This document shows, piece after piece, positions 14,121 through 27,204 of a stretch of DNA of 64,000 bases. Source of the DNA: Monosporascus cannonballus (lineage: Eukaryota > Ascomycota > Sordariomycetes > Xylariales). Where the stretch lies: NCBI GenBank assembly GCA_004154925.1, contig QJNS01000163.1, positions 114,603-178,602 on the forward strand, in the 5' to 3' direction. The stretch's first letter is position 1, and each line of letters starts with the position of its first letter. Both the position numbers and the translations under genes were made by a program. Under the pieces are notes generated by a model, which did not search any database, was not told the origin of the DNA, and was given only the letters and a program-made list of their open reading frames with translations.

Positions 14121-16886
14121 AAGTAAATTAATATAAGATTGTTAAGACTTCTGCTATTATTAGTAAAAGATTCTTTAATAAACGTTAAGCATTTATAAGA
14201 TTTCTTAGATGTTTTTAAGTATTTTCAAAGTTTCGATGTTTTTTTATTTAATTACAAATGGAGTAAATTCGTTTTCTTTTTTTACGATTAGGATTTTCTC
14301 GTTATTTTATATATATTTTCGTTTTCGATTTTTGTATTGTTTTGTTTCAAATAAATTTTAATAATGTATATTATTTCTTGTAGTAAAGAAATATAAAAAG
14401 TTAATTAACGTTTAATTATTAGTAATACTTTTCTCAATGTTTATTTTTGCAGTTTTTTATTATGGTGTTTTATTTAAATATATTTTATAACCAAATAAAA
14501 TTTTAATATTATTTGATTACTTTTTTACTTAATTAATTATTTATAAATTGTGTTTTTGATTATATTTCTCAACGTAATTCGTAATATTATTTCAATATTT
14601 TTAATATCAATATTTAATATTACTTAGATAAAGAGTAAATCTATATTTTAATTTTAGGCTTTTAATAATATAATATTATAAATGCGTTTTTAGCATTTAA
14701 TTTCACTGTTTCATTTATTCGTTTATCTAAGATATAAACGGATTAAATACGGAAGGGTTTACATCGATTTATATTATACGTTTTTATTAAGCTTTACACA
14801 AAACGCAATACTTTTGTAAAGAATATATTTATATTATATTCTATATGCGGTATAAAAGTTGTTTTTTTTTAAAAAAAAATATATACGTTATTTATTCAGT
14901 TTTTGTCATTTGTTGTTGATGAGAAAATTAGAAAAATTCGTAAATTTATTGATATTTATAAAACAATTATTGCAATACATTTCTATTGCTATGTTTTTAA
15001 TAAAATAGATTTAATAACAAAATTTATAACAACTAAGCTCTATAGTCTTTTTAAATCTGGTAATATTTATTATTTTCTATGAACTTTATTATATTATGTT
15101 TTAATTTTATTATAAAAATTATGCCTGTGTCGTACTTTTTAAATTATTACTTTGATTTTTTAAAAAAAAGCAGAAAACATATTAACCTCCGTACCGGATT
15201 GTAGAAATTCGTAAAAGTCTATATATTTAGTTTTGAATATATAACGTTTTAAATTTATTTATTATTGTTCTCGAATTTCTAAGTTATTTAATTATTTATT
15301 TGAGAATAAATGTTTTATTATATTTTTAATTATTTGATATATATATTATAATATAATCCGTATTATCGTAAATTAGATTAAATATAAAAATGTTTAATAT
15401 AATATTAAAAGCGATGTAATTATGTTTAAATAACTTTTTTAAAATTTAGTTACTTATTAATTATACTAATTATACGATTGTTTAGATGTTTTTTATATAT
15501 AATAACGAAATAGAAATTCGTCATTTTTTATATATTTTAATTATTGTCTTATAAATCTTTTAAAGGCAGTAAAACTGGTCAAACATTGATAATACCTATA
15601 TACCTTAATTTGGTAAAGCTTATTTTTAGAGAACTATTTAAATATTCGAAAAGTTATAATAATAATTATCGCATCTATATTAAAAATGCGATATATATAG
15701 TCTCTTGTTTTTTAAAAAATATAGTAAGATATACATTATTTCAATTGTTTTATTTTCTAATTATTACATTTAGAGTAGTATTTGCAGATTCGGATTTCAA
15801 TTGAATAAATTATATTAAATCGTAATTAATTAATACTAACTGGTTAATAATTGTAATCGTAATTATATAAAACATTTTAACCGTATATTACACTTATTTA
15901 TAAAGGTTTTTATAATAATTAACAAGTTTAAGAAATAATTGCTTTTTTTAAATTATAAAAAACGCTTCTTATTTTATTAGTATAATATTTTTAAAAAAAA
16001 ACTTATTTTAATACATGGCGAAGTAATAGTATATTTCAATATTTTATTTTTAAGCATACAAGTACTCTGCTTAAGTTCATAAATAATTTAACGTTTTGTA
16101 CACTTTATCAAATATTATGAATATATTTTGCAAATATCTTTTCTATTATACAAAAAATAAAAATATCGTACATCTATTATATAATAAAAACGTTAAAATA
16201 TTTTAGTAAAATATGGTTTATTATCGCTTCAAAAAATGTTAATACATTTGTAAGTTTTATCAATATGTTCAAATTGTTAATTAATTTGTATTTTATTTTA
16301 AAAGATTATTTTTATTCGTAATTTCTTAATACTAATAAGATTTGTACCGTTGTTAATATTGAATTTCGTATATTTTCTAAGTTTACAAAAGCAATTTGCT
16401 ATTTTAGTAATTAAGAGTAATAATGCTTTATTTTAATTAAAATTACTATTTAATTTACAGTAATCAATTATAAATTATTTATTTTTTTTTTTAGTTTTCT
16501 AAAACATAAAAAATATACAACACTTGATAAAGAACTTAAAAAAGCGACTTTATTTTTAATAGATAATCGTTAACTTCTTTTTTAATAGTGCGTAATTCGT
16601 TTTTGTTAACATTATAAATAAGATAAACTTTAATTGAGCCACTTTTTAAAGGGTTATTTCGCAATCTTGTTTATTATAATTTTGTAATTATATTTCGAAT
16701 TACTTTGTGAACAATTCTCAAGTTTCTTAATATAATAGGAGTATATTCATTATATTTCCCCTTTTAACTTCATATATTATTATTATAAATCGTTATTTAA
16801 TTACTACAAATTCAATTTAATAATTATAGTAATAGGTCGTAATTTTAATACTTAATATTTTATAGTTTTATTATAGCTGTTATATA

Positions 16887-16994
16887 GTGTTACGCTAGAT
16901 GTAATAGACTGGCGGATAATTCTAATTGTGGCAATTATTCTAGTGCTTATAGCTATATATACTAAGGTCTATACAGTACGTTAAACTGTAACAC
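16887..16994. mobile_element. TA-flanked MITE
   Basis: A 108-bp segment is bounded by inverted repeats GTGTTAC and GTAACAC and flanked on both sides by TA (16885-16886 and 16995-16996); with flanks the perfect inverted repeat is 10 bp (atagtgttac / gtaacactat). A weaker extension pairs gtaatagac with the complement of gtctatac, and a central hairpin pairs aattg with caatt near 16935. TA duplication and small size fit a Tc1/mariner-type MITE. Its centre resembles that of the elements at 33086 and 36060. Confidence 0.55.
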
Positions 16995-19900
16995 TATCGG
17001 TTTTCTTTAGATAATAAGGCATTTATTATATTTTTACATCTATCTTTGTCGTTATTTTAGATAGAATATCGATATTGTATTTTTCGTTAATTGATCAAAT
17101 ATAAAACGAACTTTATGTAGTTAATTTTTTCACGGATTAAAAAATTAAACCGGTATAATTATACTTTTCGAAAATTATATCTTAATTTCTTAATAAAACG
17201 ACATTCAAATCGATTATTTGGTATAGCTTTAAAATACAATTTTCGAAATAATTAAATTCATATTGAACTGTTTAGTTCTTATAAAAGAATTCTTACTTTT
17301 CGATATTTGTAATAATATAAGGTTTTAACTGATATTTTTTAATCATTTATATTCTTTAATATAAAATGTAATATATTTTCGATTTAAAATATTATAATTT
17401 ATTATTATAACAAAGTTATTAATAACTTTTTTTATTATGTTTAAAATCTTTCGTAAGGAAATTTGAACTTTTTTAAATTTCGTTACGTGGTGGTTTTGTT
17501 ATAAGTAACCTTTATTTTTTTAACTTTTTCTATTAAATTTATTAAAACGTATTTATATTTATTTTTTCTATTCCATTTTATTATCTGATGTTCGTAGTAT
17601 TATTACTTTGATTTTCGAATAAAATTTTAATATCTTCTAATAATCGTTTTATCTTCTAAACCTATAATATATACTTATTAGAAATAAAAATTAGTAATAG
17701 CTTTTTAGCTAAACTTTTGATTATTTGTTAAATTATTTTCTCTTTCGTTTAATAATAATATTGCTTATAATAATGAAAAAGCTTTTTTATAAATGTTTTT
17801 GTTTAATATTTTAAAATAATACTTCGAAAATGTTAATATTATTCTTTATTGTTTTTGATTTTTTTAAAAACAATGTTAAATAATGTCGAATATTTTCATA
17901 CATATATATAGTATGTTAATGAATTAATTATTTGAATTTGTTGTCAAACCAATATTTAACTTAGTTGTAATAAATAACGCAAAACTTTAATAATAATTTA
18001 ATATAGCGTAATAAATTCTTTTCTTTTGTTTTAATATTTTGTAATTGCTTTTTAAAGAATACTTGTAATTACTTTTCTGTTTTTTAAGTTAACTTTTAAT
18101 TGTTTTACTTTTCCGTCTAATTTTTGGTCGTAATAAATCAGAAATTATATTATCTCGTTAAATTGTATGAACAATCCAACTATTTCTTTAATTATTTTTA
18201 CATTATATATTAAATATGCAGGGTAATTTAGTTTATTGAAGTTTACAAAATATGTTATTTTTTAAAAGCTTTATATTTTATTTTAGTGTAATTAAAGTAT
18301 TGATATAATATAATATTAACTTTATTAAGTAGTATTGTTTTTTATAAGCTCTAATAATATATTAAATAAAATAATGGATCTATTTCCTCGTTTTCTTAAT
18401 GACGTGTAGAATTCAATTATTTTATAATATATTTTCCTTTTTATGTACGGCGTTTATACTATTTCATATTTAAAAATTATAATGAAATAAAGTAATTTAA
18501 TAATTTTGGTACTTATATTGTTTTTTAAGACTTTATAACATATGTTTATTAATATATCGGTTTATCTTTCTTTATTTATAAACTTCTTCAATTTAATTAT
18601 ATATTTTAAAATTCATTATTTTTATTATTATTATAGAATTTGTTATATAATAGTTCTTCTTATGTCGCTTTTCGAAATTAACGTAATTGGAAAAGTTCTT
18701 TTTCATAATATCTTTCTAATCTAATATTTTATTTTCTAGAGTTTTTTAACACATTCCAATTAATCTAAATATTTTCTATAAAATCGTTATAACGCTCAAA
18801 ATCTAATTAATATTTTGTTTAAGTTTCAAAACTTAAGGTACTTTTGTAAATTAATTACAAAACTCTAAATATTGTATTATTCAATTAAAAGCATCTAACC
18901 CCATAACCCAAACCCTTAATTTATATGAAAATAGTTTTTAAAAAATTCGTAAATTATTTTATATAATTTATTACTTCTTGAAACCTTCTTTGAATTAGAT
19001 TATAGTTATAATACATACATTATTAAGTAACGATTTAAAATAAAAATTAATTAAAAGGTTTTTTTGATAATTATATCGTAATCGTAGAAAATTAACTCAA
19101 TAAAATTACTATAAAACTTCAAGTAATTAATAATTTAATTGTATTTTATAACAGTAAAACTATTTTCAATAAGGAATTATTATTATATTTTATGAAATTT
19201 TAAAATATGTAAAAAATGAAACTTACTTATATATTAACATTTATTGCTATTTGAACGTGTTTTATACGATAACATATCGATGTTAATCGAATATGGTCTA
19301 ATCGACTTTGTTCGATTACTTATATTGTGTAATTTTTTACTAAGGTCTAAAATATTTAATATTTTATCCCGATCGTTATTACCAATCTTTGGGCGCTAAG
19401 CTATAATATAAACTCTTAAATATAATTATTTTATAATAATATATGTACGATTTATTAAATATTTTAAAATCAAATTTATATTACCTTGTAATAAAATATT
19501 ACTTTGAAATATTAACAGTATACTTAACTATTCTATTTTGATAAAATTAATAATAATCTTTTAAAATTACTAAATATTTATATTTAAAATGACGTAACTA
19601 TTTTTTAGCCTATTTATTTTTTTTGTTAAAATATATTATAAATAAGTAGTTATAAAATAGAAACACTACGTTATTGAATAATAAAAATTTCTAATAAGGA
19701 ACATTAAAAAATATTTATAGCAATTACTAAAACAATAATAATATGATTTGTTATAAACTTATAATAAAAACATTTATTTTAGTTTATATTGACTATGAAT
19801 TTTAATTATTTCCACCTATATATCACGTTAATAAAAGAATTTACTTTATTATCGTAAAATATATCATTCCGCTTTTATATATAGCTATAGTTAATATACG

Positions 19901-21189
19901 TTTTTAATATATACTTATAACGTCGATACAAAAGGTATAAAAAAAGTCACGAATTTACTGTTATAAATTAGACTTTTTGGGATTAGATGACAATAAATAT
20001 AAAAATTAATTTTATCATTACATTATTATTGTTTTAAAAAATAATATATTGATCGATATCTTTCTAAGCTTAATAAATTTGGTGATAATAAACAAATTTA
20101 CGAATTATACTTATAATATAATAAAAATACAAAATGATATAAGGCGTTTTAAAATAAAATATTAAGGAAAAAGCATGTTAAAAATACTTCTAAAACTTCC
20201 ATTTCTATGTTAACTATATTTACTACTATTTAGTTGTCGAGTTCGCAAATACTGAATATAATATCTATCGTATAAATTACATCATGTAATGATTTTCTAA
20301 ATACTTAGCTAAGTCTAGAAAATATAGCTTGAACTTAGATATACCTTGAATGAAATAAACGTTTATCTTTTTTTAATTATTTTTATAAACAATATATTAA
20401 AAAAAATACAAGATTGAGAAATAGTAGAAAATAAATAAAGTTTTATTATATTATTAATAAATTGTAAAATAGGTTTTAATTCGCAGTAAATTTAAAAAAA
20501 GAATTTATTATTACTAAACAATAAGTTATATATTAATAAAGCCAAAAATACTATCTATATATCGAAAATATTATAGTATAAATAATAAGGATTTTTAACT
20601 AATTTTTCGGCAATATATTTACTTCGTTTTGAAGTTTTAAAAATATAATTTTTTGAAAAGTTTTATGAATTATATTTTATATTTAATTATTATAAACATT
20701 TATTTGTTAAAACATTATTACAATCTTTTTACTAAAATCACTTATAAATTATGAAAAATGCCATTTTATTTAAGTATTTCAAGATGAAGATTTAAGTGAA
20801 AAAACCTTTTGATTAAAGATTAAAGAAATATAAATATTTTTTTTAAAAAAAGTTAACTTATTTACATGTAATTTGTACGTAACTATTACGCCGTTGTTAC
20901 AGGATAATTATTACATAACTAGTTATTCTTTTTTTTTAAAAAAAACGGCAAGTTTTAAACTAGATTTTAATATATTTGTATTGCCTTTTTTATTTTCTTT
21001 GTAAACTATTTAACAGATTGCTAATTAATGCATTAATATCTCTTTTTATTCAATTTTGTCGTTATAATTACGTTTTTTTAAAAAGAATTTGATGTATATT
21101 AAATTTAGATCTATATTCTAACTTTAAATTATAATATGTAAAAGTTTTATTTCAGTATTTTTATATTATATTTGTTCTAAGTGTCACCT

Positions 21190-21630
21190 AGTGAGTATAT
21201 TGGTTAGAACAAGACGGTTAGTGTTCGAGCTGACAACGTTTCACATTTAGTGATATAATGGCTACGCTCTTGTTCTTGTGTCGTAGCAGTTTGTCAGCTC
21301 TGCTATAGGTTGCGTGTTCGATTCCTGGACTAGACAGTTAACTTACCCCGCAGGCTGAATACGGAGCGGACTTCCAGTTAACGTAGTCATCTCGAGCACA
21401 TAGTAGAATTAACGTGTAATTCGAAAAATCGCCATGCAAGAAACGGTTTTTCGGTAAAAGAACCTTAACCTTGGTTATATCGGAACGATGTAACTAAAGA
21501 AGGACCTACTGTTATAGTCCTAAATAACATGTAATAGATATATAGATTAGAACAAGGCGGTTAATGTTCGAGCTAATAACGTTCTACTTTTACTAGTATA
21601 ATAATAACGTTTTTGTTTTTGTATTGTAAT
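21190..21630. repeat. Repeat unit with tRNA-like box, ~100-bp terminal direct repeats
   Basis: Two related blocks of about 100 bp, at about 21195-21290 and 21540-21630, share ttagaacaagrcggtta and tgttcgagct. The right copy differs mainly by C-to-T and G-to-A changes. Between them is a GC-normal segment with gttcgattcctgg (about 21317), close to a pol III B box (GGTTCGANTCC), and A-box-like stretches upstream. No cloverleaf folds: the putative T stem and acceptor do not pair. This could be a tRNA-derived SINE or a TRIM-like unit. Confidence 0.4.
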
Positions 21631-22335
21631 ATATTTCATTTAATATTTTATGATAAATTGTTTCATTATTTTCGTTTTATTTACAACTTTAAATTACACT
21701 TAATCAAATTTCAAATTAGTATATAGCATATAGTATTATTAATTATATATATGTATATTGTAATATAAAATAGCTTATACTTTAATACTTTAAATAGCGC
21801 ATTATTTTAAATATAATTATGTTATAATATTATTTAATAACGTTAATATATTTTTAAACTTTAAAGCTCATATAAAAAATATAACAAATATTTATCAAAA
21901 TTTTATATTTCATAGTGGAAATATATTTAATATATTGAATTAATACAGTTATTAATTACAAGTCTATCATTTGTATTTAACATTATATATTAGACAATAG
22001 TACTGTATCAAAATTTTAAAAATATATTTCTTTTAAATATATAATATAATATAAATACTTTTAAAATTTAAAAACTTTGTATATTTTAAAAAGCATTTTA
22101 TCTTTTTTAAGATAGAGAAAATGCTTAGTTATATTATTATTATTTTATATTTTTTATATAATATTAGATATGTATATATAAAGTTTGTATTACATATTGT
22201 AAATATTATGCAAAATACTTATAATTAAACTTTAATTTAAAAAGTTATTATTAATAGGCTAATTGTAAAAAGGCTTAAGGTATTGTAAATATAACAAGTT
22301 CTTATCTAATTAATACAAGATATAAATTACCATCC

Positions 22336-24350
22336 CTGTTTAATACTATAAAATAGTACGGGGGAGTGCTTGCCGCCTCGGCGCACTCCGCTTGTTTCCA
22401 AGTTCTGGCGGATTAGATCGGGCGCGTCGTGCACCCTCGGCTGGCGAAGGCGTTGCAACAAATTAACCCTCGTTTTAACGGCGTTTCCAGGGCTTTCAGG
22501 GCTTCCAGGGCTTTAGAGCTTTAGGACTTTAGCGCTTCAGGGCTCCAAAACTTTTAAGGGCCCATACGCACGGGCCGCATAGTCCGCTTACCTTTACGTT
22601 CCTACTTGTCTTATTTGGGACGTACCAGGTGGCATTTGTTTTGCGGCAGGTGGTGCCGAAACTTTCCTATTTAGGACGTACCAAGATCGAAATACGGCAA
22701 TCGGTTCCCTTCCATCGTTCCCCCACCCACCAGAGTGTGGGGGTCAGGAAAATGCATCGTCTCCGAACCGAACCCTCCCAACGGCCTTGCCAGTAGTTGC
22801 TTACCTCTGTTAAACCTGTTCCACAAAACATAACGGTGTTGCCAATGAAGAAACACAAACCGCACAAATTGCACCCTCTCTTTAATTGAACGATGAATCT
22901 TCTCATCAATCCGCGTACCACGCACGCACTCCGAAGTCTCAAGGTTTTCTCGGCGGCTGGCCTGACTATGTGGTCTCGTCTCGCGACGACTCCGAGGCGG
23001 ACATGATATGTTCCAGCTTTGACACATAACAACCACTCTCGGCTGTGGGGAAGCTCAGGCCTGCCATCTGTTTCAGATTTAGCGACAACTCTGCGTTGTT
23101 TCGAAGACTTGTATCACAGATATGCTTCCCCACTGGGAAAGTCACGTCATACGTTTCATTTCTATGCTCGGGGAAACTTCGAGTGATGTAAGAACCATCA
23201 GTTCAAATATATAAATGCTCCAAGGATCCGAATTAACGACCCGACAATAGCTATAGATTCGTTCATTCCACAGTCAAATTCCAGTTAAATGTCAAATTCA
23301 ATCGCGTTGGAAGGGAATCAAAAAGAAAATATTGCGAAAAGACACCAAAAAATTCACACGAAATGTTGGTCTCCGCAGCAAATTTAGTCGACTCGTACAG
23401 CGACGACCTCAAAGTCTCTTGGCACGACCTCAAAGTCCCTTGCCGCGGCGTTGTCGTTTACTCTGCACTCTATGCGGTTCTCTACGCTACAGTCCGGACA
23501 ATCACCAAGGGTTCCTGAGCAAGCAACAGCCCGCATAGATGCATCTTCAAGTCATGGATATCATGGCTTTGCAGCGCAAATCCGGCCACAGTTCTCCAAC
23601 AAGGAGAACCGCTCAGGTCGATTTTTGCTGTTTCGGCCGGCCCGGGGCCGAGTCTTGCCCGAGGTTTTGTTGAGCAGGTTTCCTCCGACTGACAGCGGAT
23701 ATTGTGTACATGCACCTTATCTTCCCGCCTGTGTTCAAGCCCCTTTCGGTGCACCTCGCCATACATGAGTGGATTAAATTGTATTCATTCCCATGGGGTC
23801 CCCTAAGTCAGTCAGAACTTAGGCTGCTGTAGATAGCCCTTTGAGCAGTTTTAAGAATGCGGAATTTTTTTTGGCTTCTTTATTCCCTGTCTCAGGAGCG
23901 CTTTGCTTCTCGTTTACCTGTAATTGACTTCAAGATCAATTCAAGCACGTATAGAAGCGCTCTTCTCGTCTTTATCGTCCCCGAGTCAGGAACCGACTGT
24001 TCGGAAGTGCGCTCAGGCTTCTTCGCACAAACCCTTGCTTTCTCGGCGCGACGAACTTGCTGCACGGAAGCGACGACTCTATCCATCATCTTGACGCTGT
24101 CGAAAACATCACGTCTTGTGCGAGGCTCTGCCCAAGAAATATGGTGGTATAAAGAATATCAACTCGCTTCGTTGGCGACGGCGCAATCCTGGTTGTGGAG
24201 GTTGGCGATAATGTCAGACCTAGCTTGTCACGACCTGGCAAGTTACGGCCTCCCGGAACGGTCGCAACAGGAACAGCCAAGAAGACCAAGTGGGTTAGGT
24301 CACGTGATGGATCACCAACTTAGTGGTGGTAAGCCAGTAAGCCGGTAAAG
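22336..24350. other. GC-normal island between RIPed blocks
   Basis: Base composition jumps abruptly to normal at about 22340. The left edge holds a possible 7-bp stem hairpin (ggagtgc ... gcactcc, about 22365-22391), then a degenerate short tandem series built on cagggctt (about 22488-22550), and a duplicated motif (tatttRggacgtacca, about 22611 and 22667). At 23400-23445 a tandem pair reads acgacctcaaagtc twice. The open frames at 22667-23036 (minus), 23332-23768 and 23857-24348 (plus) overlap one another in several frames and match no family I know; I treat the island as non-coding or relic sequence. Confidence 0.5.
23895..24233 (-). pseudogene. Possible gene relic, unknown family
   Basis: On the minus strand one frame reads plausibly protein-like across one stop: SDIIANLHNQDCAVANEAS, stop, then about 87 residues including DVFDSVKMMDRVVASVQQ and KARVCAKKPERTSEQSV, ending KREAKRS. 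The composition (Asp, Val, Met, Lys and balanced polar residues) differs from overlapping shadow frames. There is no start, no splice site that clearly rescues the stop, and no domain I recognise. It is probably the 3' end of a decayed gene. Confidence 0.25.
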
Positions 24351-25688
24351 ATATATCCGACGGAGGGCCATAAGGCGTAGCGCTAACAATTTTTTCTGAA
24401 GGTGGGCAGCTCCCAATTTTTATTCGCCCACACTAACCAATCAACTTCGGCAGGAAAAGCTACCTTTAGCCACATCTTATCTCGCGCTATGATACAAGTA
24501 CCAACACCGGTCGTTATTACAAATCGCTACATCACATTCCGTATAACGAAACGTTATCTATCGAGCTCGTTGCCGATTCATAATATCATTACTTGCAACC
24601 TAAAGCCTTAATCGCCGCATATTACGATAAAAATGCCTTAAATAAGCTTAATATCTTAAAGCGGATTTTCTTGAAACTCTATAATATTAATTTGTAAAAA
24701 TTTCCATATTACTAATACGGAATAAGCTCTTTAAAACTTTTTAATAACCGTTAAAAATAACTCGAAATGTCAAATACCTTTATTAATAAATGCTTTTCGA
24801 AAAGACATAACGTTTCCGTAAGCTTTTTATAATAAATTCCCCCATTTTTATAAAAGAAAATAATTATTAATAATAACGTAAAATAAAAAGTTATATAAAA
24901 AATTTGCGTTACATTATGTCGAAAATTATGATCCTATTTAAATTTAGATTTTCGCTAATTACCGAAATTAACGCCGTTTATATTAAAGTTATATTTATAA
25001 GTAACTTAAAGTATTGTAACCATTTTTTCCGTGTAATTTCTCAAAAAAATTACGGATAAAAATTTTATATTTATTTCTTATTTCGGGCTTTTTTTTAAAT
25101 TAATAGAATCCGTTTTTTTACCGTCCACCTAACACTAAAAAATAACACGATAAAATTATTAATTTAAGTAACTTAATTTATTTTATTATTAAGCGTTAAA
25201 GAGTTTATAATTTGGTTATATAATAAAGCAATACCTTGAACCTTTTTAAAATTAATAAATTATCTTATTATTTTAATTTATCTGGAACATTTTTATTATT
25301 TTTGATTAATTAATTATTTCGTTATTTCGGACTTTTTTCGGGTTATATTTATTATTATTAATCCTTTTTCGCATAATTACAAAAATAATTATGGCAAAAA
25401 AAGGTTATTAAGGAATATATAATACGGAAAATTATAAATATTTCTAAATTTATCTATAAAATAAATTACTATATATTAAATTAGATTTAACAAATCGTCG
25501 TTTTTTCTATTGATTTTTCTGATATTTAACTATAAAACGTTTACAAAACCGCCATTTTCACCGAAATAATAGCTTATTTATATTACGAATAACTTATAAA
25601 AAACTAGGACCTAAGTTTTAAAATCGGTATTACCGGCTTTATTCGGAATCGTAATATTAAAAAACGATTTGTCATTATACTTTATAAT

Positions 25689-25854
25689 TATAAGGGGCTG
25701 CATACGCAGTAGCTAAGGATATGGGCCATAACAGGTCTATTGAGAAATCTAGAGAATAGCTAAAAAAAATACGTAGAAGCAGTTAGTTATATATATAGGA
25801 GCCACGGGATTAACGTTACGTTAATCCTTTTACTAAGGCCTTTAGCCCGTAACA
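25689..25854 (-). repeat. 3' LTR of the element
   Basis: Begins TATAAGGGG (probably TGTAAGGGG before mutation) and ends CCCGTAACA, giving TG...CA ends in both orientations once one G-to-A change is allowed. It is paired with 27040-27204 and contains gccacgggatta shared by both copies. It is the less mutated of the two LTRs over its first 60 bp. Confidence 0.8.
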
Positions 25855-25867
25855 TAACCCCCTCTTT

Positions 25868-26948
25868 TAAATTTAATCCTTATTTTTTCCCGTTGTACGG
25901 CAGACGTTTATTCGTAACACCCTTTTAGGAACCTTGTTTTAAGGCGGCGATATTCGCAAATCCTAATCTAAGAAATCCTCCGACAATTACGAGAAAATTA
26001 CGCCGCGTATTTTACGCCCGTACGTTTTTAACGCGCTATACGTTATTAGCTTTATATCTTTACGTTATTTTCTTTAAGGCTTTTTTTTATTAATTTATTT
26101 AACGTTTCGTAAACGTTAAGCTTATTTAAGTTCTTTTAAATTTTATCGAACGTTTTCGTAGTTATTTTTTATTATTTAAGCAATAACAAAACTTTTAAGG
26201 CCTTATTAATATTAATATATCAGACGGCGATTTTTTTCGCTTTAGGGTAATTTCTTCGAAAATGCCCCGTTTCGCCATACCTTAAATAATGCCCTTCCGT
26301 TCGCTAACGGCGCTTACGTTAATAATTAACAGTTAACATATCGATTTTCATACCTTTTATAATATCGTCTTCTAATTAGAAAATTATTACGCGTAAATAT
26401 GCCGGAATAAGGGCCGTTAAAAACGATATTTCCGAACGGCGAAAAAACTACGCGAATATTTCTTAAATATTAAGTTATTTTTCGTAATTCAATTATTTTT
26501 TCGTTTCGGCGTTAAGACCCGAAATTAACAGGAAAAATTTGGCTTTATTCGGTTATTCGTTTTTTCCGACCTGGTAAAAAGCATTTTCGAATATAAAAAC
26601 ATATTTGGACGTTATTTAAATATTACGTTAGCATAATTTAATTAAACGTTAATTAACTTTCTATTTTTTATTAAATATTTTTTTAAAAAAATAGCGATAT
26701 AATTTAAAAAAGCTTAAAAGTTCGGTTTTTTTTAAAGTTTTCTATATATACGACAAAAGTGTTAACTTTTAAAACTAACGGCTAAAGGCTTCCTAAATAT
26801 AAAAAAGTTACGTACGATTATTGCCGGTCGTTTTTCCGTTAACGAATAATTTTCTATTTATCTCGAACCTTTAAACATTATAATTTTTACGGCCTTATAA
26901 TTTGCGAACGGCTCGTAAAACCTAACGATACGGTTCTTCGGTGTCCAT
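25868..26948 (-). pseudogene. Gag relic with mutated CCHC zinc knuckle
   Basis: An ATG at 26948 opens MDTEEPYR and meets a stop at codon 9. The same frame, 218 codons on, contains a recognisable retroviral-type zinc knuckle at 26288-26247 with spacing x2-x4H-x4 and the core GETGHFRRN. All three cysteine positions are Tyr (TAT, TAT, TAC), exactly what G-to-A mutation of TGT/TGC gives; the His is kept. Stops follow (after KIAV and later). Gag packages element RNA in the virus-like particle. No protease, reverse transcriptase or integrase sequence fits in the element, so it depended on another element. Confidence 0.7.
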
Positions 26949-27039
26949 GGCGAATAAGCTACGTATAAATAACAGGTACGTAACGTTAGCATATTTTTTA
27001 TAACGACGGACCATTCGCGAAAAAGGAGATTTTTCAATA

Positions 27040-27204
27040 TATAAAGGGTTATATACGTAATAGCTAAAGATATAGGCCATAATAGGTCTATTAAGAAATT
27101 TAGGAAACAATTAAGAAAATGCGTAAAAGCAGCTAATTATATATATAGAAGCCACGGGATTAGCATTACACTAATCCCTCTACTAGGGCTCTTGGCTCGT
27201 AACA
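27040..27204 (-). repeat. 5' LTR of the element
   Basis: Counterpart of 25689-25854, starting TATAAAGGG and ending CTCGTAACA, directly followed by the ATAAT duplication. Over its first half G-to-A and C-to-T changes are more frequent than in the partner. Over the last 30 bases the partner carries the A/T variants, so RIP hit the two copies unevenly. Confidence 0.8.

Larger units (their letters stand above)
1..22335. repeat. RIP-degraded AT-rich block
   Basis: Continuous, extremely AT-rich DNA with stops in all frames. CpG dinucleotides remain common (acg, tcg, cga) while CpA and TpG are scarce and TpA is abundant, the pattern left by repeat-induced point mutation of CpA to TpA. The short open frames here (for example at 1933-2124, 15544-15804 and 18542-18724) are rich in Ile, Phe, Tyr, Lys and Asn, as any AT-rich frame would be, and I do not regard them as genes. 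Resolved elements inside the block are listed separately; the rest looks like unclassifiable transposon debris. Confidence 0.9.
25689..27204 (-). mobile_element. Non-autonomous LTR retrotransposon, RIPed
   Basis: Two direct repeats of 166 and 165 bp (25689-25854 and 27040-27204) flank 1185 bp, and the whole is bracketed by ATAAT at 25684-25688 and 27205-27209. The repeats differ at about 30 sites, nearly all transitions. A pyrimidine tract just inside the left repeat (25855-25867, taaccccctcttt) is the complement of a polypurine tract, so the element reads on the minus strand with its 5' LTR on the right. The interior carries only a gag relic and is too short for pol. It lies inside the inverted-repeat element at 24356-28023, so it inserted later. 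Confidence 0.85.

Noticed and set aside
15544..15804. 86-residue open frame in the AT-rich block
   Set aside because: Same compositional bias, starts at a non-ATG codon, with no neighbours or motifs.
16888..16993. LTR reading of the TGTTACG...TGTAACA segment
   Set aside because: The 5-bp flanks (tatag and ctatc) do not match, while TA flanks with 7-bp inverted ends do, so a MITE is the better reading.
18542..18724. 60-residue hydrophobic open frame
   Set aside because: Apparent membrane-protein character is an artefact of TTT/ATT/TAT codons in AT-rich sequence.
21300..21335. tRNA gene candidate from the B-box match
   Set aside because: T stem and acceptor stem do not pair and no anticodon arm can be drawn.
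23857..24348. 163-residue plus-strand frame in the GC island
   Set aside because: Overlaps a more protein-like minus-strand frame, has no domain, and runs almost to the transposon end.
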